From positions 1 to 8,378 of the forward strand of contig JAUVSX010000111.1 in assembly GCA_030596915.1 (NCBI GenBank): a stretch of 8,378 nucleotides of DNA, in the 5' to 3' direction. Positions 1-5,592 of this stretch are shown here, one piece after another. Positions within the stretch are counted from its first letter, which is position 1, and every line of letters starts with the position of its first letter. The notes beneath the pieces are model-generated. The model saw only the letters and a program-made list of their open reading frames with translations. It was not told the DNA's origin and searched no databases. The position numbers and the translations under genes are program-made. This DNA comes from Chloroflexota bacterium (GTDB lineage Bacteria; Chloroflexota; Anaerolineae; B4-G1).

Positions 1-402
1 TCCCTGACAAGCGGGCAGCCGCCTGCGAGATGGCGCGCGCTTTGGCGCCTGGCGACAGGCTTGCTCTGTCGGATGGCACTGTTCACGGTTCGCTACCGCC
101 AGGTATCGAGAGTGTGCCCGCGTGGGTGGCTTGGTTGGCGGCGCTGGCACGCCGGAGGCGTACGTCGCTACTCTCACCGAGGCCGGGTTCGACGCCTTCA
201 CTGTAGAAGACAGACGCGAAGTGTTGATCGATTTCGTGGCTGACGTGCGCCGGAAGCTGCTCGGCGCCGAGAGTGTGATTGCGCTGGGTAAGGTGAACGT
301 GGGCGGGCTTGACCTCGCTGAGGGCAAGCGGCCGGCGCGCCGGGCAGCCGAGCTTGTTCAGCGAGGCGCAGGCGGCTTGTCACGGCCTCGCGCGTCCTGT
401 AG
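1..402 (+). pseudogene. SAM-dependent methyltransferase (ArsM-like), 3' part, frameshifted
   Basis: This is the C-terminal part of a class I SAM-dependent methyltransferase, cut by the window edge. Reading from base 3, the frame gives PDKRAAACEMARALAPGDRL then ALSDGTVHGSLPPGIES, the usual 'PGGRLALSD' strand and the loop after the Rossmann core. Around 138-150 the similarity moves to a second frame (codons in register with 122), which carries TPEAYVATLTEAGF, VADVRRKLLGAE and GGLDLAEGKR. Around 376-379 it moves again to a third frame ending LVTASRVL and TAG at 400-402. Both shifts are in the same direction and each could be mended by adding one base. The SAM-binding motif I would lie upstream of the window. 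The family match (arsenite methyltransferase-like) is from recognition, so the substrate is unknown. The two indels mean either a decaying gene or sequence errors. No downstream partner is obvious. Confidence 0.72.
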
Positions 403-485
403 TGTGCGACTCCCTTCCTGAGGAAACGACCTCCACCATCCCTCCCCGAGCCAACCCGCGCACCCAAGCACCTACCCCGTTAGCA

Positions 486-502
486 CGTCTCACGATGAGA
501 CG
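486..502. repeat. Short perfect inverted repeat (CGTCTCA-CGA-TGAGACG)
   Basis: Seven-base arms with a three-base centre lie in the gap 160-170 bp before the lipoprotein start. It could be a regulator site or a tiny hairpin. There is no T-run after it, so it is not a standard terminator. Seven matched bases in a gap this size could also be chance. Confidence 0.3.
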
Positions 503-649
503 AAGGCGTCAGCGCCCAGTTCTTGTGAGTGCCAATTCGGGGGCGTCCGAGCGTGTCGGCGGCTGTCACACCTGTCGCCGTCAGGTAAGAGCACGACACC
601 TTGCGGCGTCTAATGAACAGATAAACGGGGCAAGTCAATCCGCACTTGG

Positions 650-656
650 AAAGGGG
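650..656 (+). promoter_or_regulatory. Ribosome binding site deciding the lipoprotein start
   Basis: AAAGGGG lies just before the ATG at 660-662. It favours this start over the ATG at 732, which has a weaker AGGCGAGAG upstream. Starting at 660 is also the only choice that keeps the twin-arginine motif in the protein. Confidence 0.55.
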
Positions 657-659
657 TCA

Positions 660-1787
660 ATGGTGCAGAGGTCGGAGTGTAGCAAGAGATGCGATGAATG
701 TGGTGAATGCGTACGCTTGTCCAGGCGAGAGATGATGAAGCGCTTAGCGATCGGCGGGCTTGCACTCACTGGCGTCGGGGGCCTCCTCGCCGCTTGTGCG
801 CCCCTGACTGGCGATGCTCAGGCGTCGTCTCAGGAACTGGCCAGCAAGGCCGCGCCGGAGACAGGAGACGGGTTGGAAAGCGGCGGCGGCACGCAGTCGG
901 TGCCCACGGCGCCCCCACCGGAGGAGAACGGGCCAGGTGAAGAAGCCGAGCAATCGGTCGTGTCGAGCAGTCGTCCTGAAGGCCGCCGGCCCTCGGGGAG
1001 TGCGACCGTCGAAATCGACAGAGTCGGTGACCTTGTCTTCGACGCCGGTCAGGTGCAGACGGTTCGCCCGGATATCTTCCAGCCCGGACACTACTCGCTG
1101 TTCGACATTCTGGTTCACCTTTCCCAGGAGGGCCGGCTTGAGCTCGCGTACCATTTCGATGAGAGCGCCGACACGCACGTGATTGATGCCATCAATGGTG
1201 ACGACGGGTGGTGGCACCAAGCCTTCTATTCGGCGGGATGGCCAGAGCCAAGTGTGTTCCGGATGGATATGTACCCGTACAAGTCCAACGCTGTCGTTCG
1301 GTCCATGCGTCGCAAAGGATCGTTCCTCGAGGACGTCCTAGCTGCGTTCCGAGACGAAGTGAAGCAGCTCGCCGCCAACAATGGCCACGTGATCATTCCA
1401 GAGGTAACGATTGACAGCCCAGTTGGCAGATGGGAGTTCGAGGACGTTGAGGTTATTCCCCACAATGTACGTGCCGACGTGCTGCAGCCCGGGGTCATTA
1501 CTGCGCTGGACGCGCTTCTGAGCCTGGAGGACCAGGCAAAGCTGGCCCACGTCGGGCTTACGTGGTACGACAGCATCGGACCCGCTGACCCGGTCGACAG
1601 CTTCTGGGTCGAAGAGGTGGAGAATGCCCAGGCTGTGGGCGGGTGCGGTTTCGTGTACGAGACGGGACCAAGGCAGTTCTCAGGCTTCCAGGGGAGCCAC
1701 ATCCACATTCCGGCCGACGTGCGCGTGACGGTCTCACCCGAATACGCGCTATGGTTCTGGATTTGCCTGGGTAGGGGAGCGCTCTAG
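660..1787 (+). CDS. Tat-exported lipoprotein with duplicated domain, unknown function
   Basis: The predicted protein has 375 residues. Residues 1-20 hold four cysteines (C7, C11, C14, C17). A twin-arginine motif SRREMMK (21-27), a hydrophobic stretch and a lipobox LAAC with acceptor C46 follow. This points to folded export by Tat and lipid anchoring on the outer face of the membrane. Residues about 47-115 form a low-complexity linker rich in Ser, Pro, Glu and Gly. The rest appears to hold two copies of one domain: VRPDIFQPGHYSLFDIL in the first and VRADVLQPGVITALDAL in the second. Each copy is followed by a stretch rich in Trp, Tyr and Gly. The shape resembles DUF4430-like (transcobalamin-C-like) domains, but I cannot confirm this. 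The DUF4405 gene begins 4 bp after its stop, so they are very likely co-transcribed and may work together at the membrane. No catalytic motif is recognised. The start is chosen on the AAAGGGG site and the Tat motif. Confidence 0.75.
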   Translation: MVQRSECSKRCDECGECVRLSRREMMKRLAIGGLALTGVGGLLAACAPLTGDAQASSQELASKAAPETGDGLESGGGTQSVPTAPPPEENGPGEEAEQSVVSSSRPEGRRPSGSATVEIDRVGDLVFDAGQVQTVRPDIFQPGHYSLFDILVHLSQEGRLELAYHFDESADTHVIDAINGDDGWWHQAFYSAGWPEPSVFRMDMYPYKSNAVVRSMRRKGSFLEDVLAAFRDEVKQLAANNGHVIIPEVTIDSPVGRWEFEDVEVIPHNVRADVLQPGVITALDALLSLEDQAKLAHVGLTWYDSIGPADPVDSFWVEEVENAQAVGGCGFVYETGPRQFSGFQGSHIHIPADVRVTVSPEYALWFWICLGRGAL

Positions 1788-1791
1788 CGCA

Positions 1792-2100
1792 GTGTCTTCG
1801 CGTAACTACTACGTGGACGTGATCCTGGGGCTGCTGGCCACGATCCTGACCGTGTCGAGCCTCCTGCTCTGGGTAGTCCTGCCGCAAGGGTACTTTCCGT
1901 CACGTCTCGTGTGGCTTGAGATCCACAAGTGGAGCGGGCTTGCGGTGACAGTCACCGTCATCGTGCACCTGGGCTTGCACTGGCGGTGGCTGCTAAGCAT
2001 GACGAGACGTCAACTGAGTCGCGGGGCAAGAAGACCACCACCTGTGTCAGTAGTGGGCGACCCAACTCACACCAATCGCGCGGTTGAGCCTGAGATGTAG
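1792..2100 (+). CDS. DUF4405 family small membrane protein (cytochrome b-like)
   Basis: The predicted protein has 102 residues and starts at GTG. A GGGGAG stretch at 1774-1779 could serve as a somewhat distant ribosome site. Two membrane helices are clear: about residues 8-30 (VDVILGLLATILTVSSLLLW) and 46-68. The N-terminal NYYVD, the IHKWSG turn and the VHLGLHW segment are the pattern of DUF4405, a family resembling cytochrome b561-type helices. H45, H59 and H63 are candidate haem ligands, which is inference from the family. The tail from about residue 70 is polar and basic, probably cytoplasmic. With the Tat lipoprotein gene ending 4 bp upstream, the pair may form a membrane electron-transfer or sensing unit. 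The proteins often linked with DUF4405, such as FMN-binding ones, are not seen here. Only two helices are present, so a haem-binding form would need a dimer or a partner. Confidence 0.72.
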   Translation: MSSRNYYVDVILGLLATILTVSSLLLWVVLPQGYFPSRLVWLEIHKWSGLAVTVTVIVHLGLHWRWLLSMTRRQLSRGARRPPPVSVVGDPTHTNRAVEPEM

Positions 2101-2149
2101 GTGGGCGCCGACACCTTGAGCCGCTACGTGGCACGCGCAGCGCGATACC

Positions 2150-2195
2150 ACACGCGGGGGCGGGCGGGTGATTCTGCCCGGCCCCGGCCGCGTGT
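2150..2195 (+). terminator. GC-rich hairpin after the DUF4405 gene, possible terminator
   Basis: ACACGCGG at 2150-2157 pairs perfectly with CCGCGTGT at 2188-2195. Inside it, GGGCGGGC at 2158-2165 pairs with GCCCGGCCC at 2176-2184/5 with one bulge, leaving a loop of about 10 bases. The stem is strong and lies 50 bp after the DUF4405 stop. No T-run follows (CCGCGAGC), so it is not a classic intrinsic terminator. It could slow polymerase, protect the mRNA 3' end or terminate in a GC-rich genome that does not need U-tracts. Confidence 0.42.
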
Positions 2196-2306
2196 CCGCG
2201 AGCACCTGCTCCTCAGCAGTGTGGCCTTGCGAGCCAGAAGCACGGGACTATGATCTGTCGTAGCGCGGGTAGCGGCAGGCGGTCTCTTGAGCACGCAGCC
2301 CAGTTG

Positions 2307-2336
2307 TTGGTGATGCGTGTTAGGCTGGCCTAATCG
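2307..2336 (+). promoter_or_regulatory. Possible promoter with overlapping TTAGGC-TG-GCCTAA operator
   Basis: TTGGTG (2307-2312) and TAATCG (2331-2336) are 18 bp apart and could be weak -35 and -10 boxes. A perfect 6+6 inverted repeat, TTAGGC TG GCCTAA at 2320-2333, lies in the spacer and covers part of the -10. Compared with the known DtxR/IdeR 19-mer (TTAGGTTAGCCTAACCTAA), about 13 positions agree, including TTAGG and GCCTAA. A metal-dependent repressor is a reasonable guess for the binding protein, but the family of regulator is inference. Confidence 0.4.
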
Positions 2337-2375
2337 GTCCGGCTGGGGGCTAGATGCTACACGAAGGGCGGCAAG

Positions 2376-3347
2376 ATGCGAGGCGAGCGTCAGTCGGTAT
2401 TCGGGGGAAGGTGCCTAAGGTGGCTTCTCATCGTCGGTGCAGCGCTCCTTCTGGGGACGTGCACCGCCAACGTGAGCCGCCCGGGCAGGAGAGTCGAGGG
2501 ATGTGCCGACGGGTGTGCCGTCAATGCACGGCTACACGAAGGGCCGCTGCGGGTGCTTTCCCTCAACGTACTGCACGGGTTCCCGCGCTTCGAACACCTG
2601 GGGCCCCGTCTGGACCTGATCGCCAGCGAGGTTCGGAGACTCGACCCTGACATCGTCTGTCTTCAGGAAGTACCCTGGCGGCCGGGCATAGGGAACGCTG
2701 CGGCCTTTCTCGCCGCCGACACAGGCCTGAACCACCTGTACCTGCGGGCAAACGGGGGCCGCCGGGCGATTCTGTTCGAGGAGGGCGTGGCGATCCTTAG
2801 CCGCTACCCTTTGCGCGATGTCGGCTTCGTCGTGCTCACGCCGAGCGCGGGGGTCTTCGAGCATCGGGTCGCCCTGCGGGCAACCGCAGATACGCCCTCC
2901 GGTGACGTGCAGGTCTTCGTCACGCACCTTACTCACCGTAAGCTAGATATGAATCGGGGTCAGACGGAGTCCCTGAAGGCCTTCGTCACAGCCTCGGCGG
3001 CCGGCGTGCCGGCGATCGTGGCTGGGGACTTCAACGCGACAGAGGATTCCATCCAGATCCGGGGTCTCGGCTGGATCGACACCTACTCTGAAGCCAACCA
3101 GATCGCGCCTGGATACACTTGCTGCGTGGACGACGTGGCTGCTCCACGAGGCGAGCCATTCCGCGAGCGCATCGACTACGTGTTCCTGGTGGCCGACGCC
3201 GCGGAGGCTGTGGTTGTGGAGAGCCGACGCGTGTTCGCCGACCCCTTCCGGACGGATTGGGGCTGGCTTTGGGCGTCCGACCACGCAGGCGTCTTCTCCA
3301 TCCTGTCGCTCAGCGGACGCGAGCGCGCCTCTGCACCTGGCGATTAG
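2376..3347 (+). CDS. Secreted or lipid-anchored endonuclease/exonuclease/phosphatase family protein
   Basis: The predicted protein has 323 residues and belongs to the EEP superfamily (DNase I, exonuclease III, sphingomyelinase and inositol phosphatase fold). The motifs occur in the right order: LSLNVLHG with N64, CLQEV with E98, THL with H184, GDFNA with D218 and N220, RIDYVF with D267, and SDHAGV with D302-H303. These are the metal-binding and catalytic residues of this Mg-dependent phosphodiesterase fold. The N-terminus has Arg then a hydrophobic core (residues 14-28) ending LLGTC at C29. This could be a weak lipobox or a plain signal peptide, so the enzyme acts outside the cytoplasm. GAAGGG at 2363-2368 sets the start. 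The substrate (DNA, sphingolipid or phosphoinositide) cannot be told from sequence. A cysteine-rich patch follows the signal (C43, C47), and C249-C250 lie later. The gene ends in a 4-bp convergent overlap with the next gene. Confidence 0.85.
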   Translation: MRGERQSVFGGRCLRWLLIVGAALLLGTCTANVSRPGRRVEGCADGCAVNARLHEGPLRVLSLNVLHGFPRFEHLGPRLDLIASEVRRLDPDIVCLQEVPWRPGIGNAAAFLAADTGLNHLYLRANGGRRAILFEEGVAILSRYPLRDVGFVVLTPSAGVFEHRVALRATADTPSGDVQVFVTHLTHRKLDMNRGQTESLKAFVTASAAGVPAIVAGDFNATEDSIQIRGLGWIDTYSEANQIAPGYTCCVDDVAAPRGEPFRERIDYVFLVADAAEAVVVESRRVFADPFRTDWGWLWASDHAGVFSILSLSGRERASAPGD

Positions 3348-4336
3348 CCGCGCGCCCGCCACCGATCGGCTTCGAGGAAGGCGTCGAGCATCACCTGCTT
3401 CTTCTCGATCTCCACTCCGATCCCGCGGCCGTCTCCGTAGTCCGACAGGATGAAACCGCCCTCTGGCGTCGACCACTCGTCGATGAGTAGTCGCGCCTCC
3501 TCCCGAATCTCGTCTGGCCCCTTGTGCGGCAACGTGTGCTGGATATCGCACAGCGACTCGAAGCAGATGCGCCCGCGGAACCGGTCGCCGATCTCGCGGA
3601 TTCCGAGCGCGCGCGGCTGCTGCAGGTTGACGACATCGAGCCCAATCTCGATCAGACTCCCTATGACGTCGTTGACCTTCCCGCAAGAGTGCATCCAGAC
3701 GTGCCAGCCAGCCTCGTGAGCAGCGTCGAAAATGAGCTTGTAGCGTGGTCGAAAGAACTCGTTCCACAGGGACGGCCTGATGAACACGTTTCGCTGCGTT
3801 CCCCAGTCATCCGTGAACGAGAAGCCGTGGATGCGCCCCGGGAAGCGCCTGGAGATGTTGCGAATGATGCTCAAGTCGTACTCGACGATTCGATCAGCCA
3901 GTGCCTCCAGCCGCTCGCGATCGACGTACAGGTCTTCCAACGTATTCTGGAACCCGTGCAATGAGTGCAATCGCTCGAACAGCAGCATGAAGATGCCCGT
4001 GAGCACATACTTGTCGCCAGCGCCTTCGAAGCCCTCCTCCATCCCGTCGTAAAGCGCAGGGTCGTCCGGGTTGGGCCACTCATATGAGCCCACCGCAGCC
4101 CAATCGGCCAGGGGATGCCCCTTGACTTGACCCATATTTACCTTTTCAGATCGGACCCAGAGGCAACCCCACTCATCGAGGCTCTCCGGCACGGTGTGGC
4201 TACCTGCCCCGGTCTGGTTCCAGCCTACTTGGTGCACATCGCTCACGCCCAGCGCATCGAACCGCACGGGCAAACGATCAGGATTCCCGAATTCGATCGC
4301 CCTGCGAACGATCTCATAGGATGACTGTCCCATCAT
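3344..4336 (-). CDS. URO-D superfamily protein (methyltransferase-like), single HxC
   Basis: The predicted protein has 330 residues and a uroporphyrinogen-decarboxylase-like TIM barrel. In bacteria with several such genes, most are not haem enzymes but relatives of the cobamide methyltransferases MtaA, MtbA and CmuA. Supporting segments are IEFGNPDRLPVRF near the N-terminus, FTDDWGTQ (174-181), and HSCGKVND (216-223) followed by VVNLQQPRALG. H216-x-C218 matches the first two zinc ligands of the MtaA type. The third, a C-terminal Cys after the 'GGyIL' strand, is absent: here GGFILSDYGDG (293-303) occupies that place. The start ATG at 4334-4336 is set by AAAGGAG at 4342-4348, five bases upstream. 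The frame stays open further upstream but without support. It lies 51 bp after the sister gene upstream, so the two are probably one operon. No corrinoid-binding protein is nearby, so the methyl donor and acceptor are unknown. Confidence 0.82.
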   Translation of the reverse strand: MMGQSSYEIVRRAIEFGNPDRLPVRFDALGVSDVHQVGWNQTGAGSHTVPESLDEWGCLWVRSEKVNMGQVKGHPLADWAAVGSYEWPNPDDPALYDGMEEGFEGAGDKYVLTGIFMLLFERLHSLHGFQNTLEDLYVDRERLEALADRIVEYDLSIIRNISRRFPGRIHGFSFTDDWGTQRNVFIRPSLWNEFFRPRYKLIFDAAHEAGWHVWMHSCGKVNDVIGSLIEIGLDVVNLQQPRALGIREIGDRFRGRICFESLCDIQHTLPHKGPDEIREEARLLIDEWSTPEGGFILSDYGDGRGIGVEIEKKQVMLDAFLEADRWRARG

Positions 4337-4341
4337 CGGCG

Positions 4342-4348
4342 CTCCTTT
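4342..4348 (-). promoter_or_regulatory. Ribosome binding site of the first URO-D-like gene
   Basis: On the minus strand AAAGGAG ends five bases before the ATG at 4336. This strong site moves the start 14 codons inside the longest open frame. Confidence 0.7.
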
Positions 4349-4387
4349 CCGTGGACAGGGCCCGCCACGGGCCATCATCCACCGTTC

Positions 4388-5434
4388 CTACCAACCGTTC
4401 TTACGAACGATGACGCACAGCCCGTCGTTGGGCAACTGGCGCCGGATCGTTGTGAGGTCCTCCTCGGAAAGCTGGCCATCCACAATGAGAGGCTTGCGCT
4501 CGAGGATGCGGCGGAATACTGGCAACATCTGCGGGATAGAGGGAGCGCCCGGGGTCGTCTCCACTGTCACCTGGATAGCCTGCGGACGCTCCACGCGTAG
4601 CAACGGGACCACTGTGTGCAGCGACACCGAATGGAGGTGGATGATCGAGTAGTCGAAGGCCCTACAGATCCGTTCGTCCCACGGCAGGTACCAGTCTGCG
4701 TAGTGGGTCGGCGAGAGAAAAGCCGACGCGTCGCACTGCGTGCGTACTACCGTGCCTGGCGCCCAGATGCCGAACGGGTTCACGTGGCCGCCTGCGATCT
4801 GCGGGATCAGATTGAGCTGCGCGCGGAGCGTATCGATGAATGCCGTCGTTGCGTTCGCGAGAAAGGCACGCAGTTCGTCCGGATGATCATACATGGAGAA
4901 ACACATCAGGTGCGGCCCCAGCACTGCCTCGGCCAAGTCGCACGGGCCCCGCATGAGCGTCGGTACGACGGCGCGGCGACCGGGGCTCCGTTCCACGAGC
5001 TTGCTGGTCAGCTCGAGGAGCAAGTGCAGCCAGCCGTCGCCCTGGCCGCCAGCCCGCTCAGACCAATCGTCCCACGTGCGGACAAAGGCCTCGGTGCGCA
5101 TGCTGCCCCCTGCGATGGTGGCGCGCACAGGGGTCCCCAGGATGGCCTCGACCCAGGGCACTCGCGGGAACGGCTGGACAACGCGAAGGAGGTCGCCGTC
5201 CGTCTCGATTGGGCCGTCTCCGACGGGCGGACCGGCCATCCGGTCTGCATCGAGCATTCCGGGCCAGACAGCGAGGTCTTCGCGCGCGACGGATCCGTCC
5301 GCCATAGGCAGCCAGAGATCCCCAAGTGGCTCGTGGTACACCTCGGCGTGCAGGGTGCCCCGGCCCTGCCACCACGCCTTGTGGCGCTCAAGCAGAACGG
5401 CGTCGACATGATTGACCGTTGGCGTCATTGGCAC
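4388..5434 (-). CDS. URO-D superfamily protein with HxH in place of HxC
   Basis: The predicted protein has 348 residues and is a more divergent member of the same barrel family. RGPCDLAEAVLG (162-173), followed by the segment MYDHPDELRAFL (181-192), is the usual 'GPfdLA..llG...ly..Pe' stretch of these proteins. Near the C-terminus DYSIIHLHSVSLHTV (261-275) takes the place of the zinc-binding strand. H266-L-H268 replaces H-x-C, and H273 is a further candidate ligand. IQVTVETTPGAP and LERKPLIVDGQL complete the barrel. The classic Cys zinc ligands are missing, so it may bind another metal or none. The start may be GTG at 5434 or ATG at 5428. No Shine-Dalgarno site is convincing, but a TAAAAT box ends six bases before the GTG, which suggests leaderless initiation. 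It is followed by the second URO-D gene and preceded by the trp genes. The substrate is unknown. Confidence 0.8.
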   Translation of the reverse strand: MPMTPTVNHVDAVLLERHKAWWQGRGTLHAEVYHEPLGDLWLPMADGSVAREDLAVWPGMLDADRMAGPPVGDGPIETDGDLLRVVQPFPRVPWVEAILGTPVRATIAGGSMRTEAFVRTWDDWSERAGGQGDGWLHLLLELTSKLVERSPGRRAVVPTLMRGPCDLAEAVLGPHLMCFSMYDHPDELRAFLANATTAFIDTLRAQLNLIPQIAGGHVNPFGIWAPGTVVRTQCDASAFLSPTHYADWYLPWDERICRAFDYSIIHLHSVSLHTVVPLLRVERPQAIQVTVETTPGAPSIPQMLPVFRRILERKPLIVDGQLSEEDLTTIRRQLPNDGLCVIVRKNGW

Positions 5435-5592
5435 AGGACCATTTTACCCTGTCGGACCCATGCGCACCAGAGACGGGGCTATGGACTGGAACGGTGTTTA
5501 CGCGGTCTGGACACGTGCCGACGGAAATTGCAGATGGGTGCGCACCGGTGAGGGTGGATTCGGCTTCCAGCAGTGGAACTGTCCTATCTGCT
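5435..5592. other. Gap between trpA and the URO-D-like genes
   Basis: This 158-bp stretch holds no gene. GGTGCGCACC at 5537-5546 is a perfect 10-bp palindrome, and its TGCGCACC half recurs at 5461-5468, 78 bp away, beside the TAAAAT box. I see no hairpin with a T-run to end the trp message, so read-through into the URO-D-like genes is possible. Confidence 0.45.
5441..5446 (-). promoter_or_regulatory. TAAAAT -10-like box, probable leaderless start
   Basis: Read on the minus strand, GGGTAAAATGG carries a good -10 box at 5446-5441. A transcript would start about seven bases on, at or next to the GTG at 5434. No clear -35 is seen 17 bp upstream. The lack of a Shine-Dalgarno site at that start fits a leaderless message. 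Confidence 0.45.

Larger units (their letters stand above)
403..659. other. Intergenic gap before the lipoprotein gene
   Basis: No convincing gene was found here. The frame of the downstream lipoprotein is open through this stretch, but the translation is arginine- and proline-rich and resembles no family, so I do not extend the gene into it. The only structure seen is a short inverted repeat at 486-502 (7-bp arms CGTCTCA and TGAGACG around CGA). A weak sigma70-like pair, TTGCGG at 601-606 and TAAACG at 622-627 with 15-bp spacing, is a poor promoter candidate. Confidence 0.5.
2101..2375. other. Intergenic gap with hairpin and palindromic site
   Basis: No gene is supported in this 275-bp gap between the DUF4405 and EEP genes. 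It contains a GC-rich hairpin (2150-2195) in the first third and a palindrome (2320-2333) overlapping a weak promoter in the last third. This is the natural boundary between two transcription units on the + strand. Confidence 0.55.

Noticed and set aside
309..659. Upstream extension of the lipoprotein frame
   Set aside because: The added residues are arginine-rich with no family likeness and would bury the Tat signal in the middle of the protein. A ribosome site marks the ATG at 660.
2150..2195. Riboswitch or structured ncRNA
   Set aside because: There is only one simple stem, and it follows a gene rather than leading one. No conserved core motif was recognised.
2943..3767. Minus-strand frame of about 274 codons across the EEP/URO-D junction
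   Set aside because: It is very Arg-rich and overlaps two genes with clear motifs. No ribosome site or domain supports it.
4337..4378. Longer start of the first URO-D-like gene at 4378
   Set aside because: The strong AAAGGAG site at 4342-4348 and the family N-terminus both place the start at 4336.
3344..5434. Assigning the URO-D-like genes to haem synthesis (hemE)
   Set aside because: Neither shows the usual HemE N-terminal motif (R-x-P-V-W-x-M-R-Q-A-G-R). The HxC or HxH strands fit the methyltransferase-like branch.
4616..5551. Long + strand open frame of about 311 codons opposite the second URO-D-like gene
   Set aside because: The translation is rich in Arg and His and resembles no family, while the minus strand has clear URO-D motifs. 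It is a GC-rich shadow.
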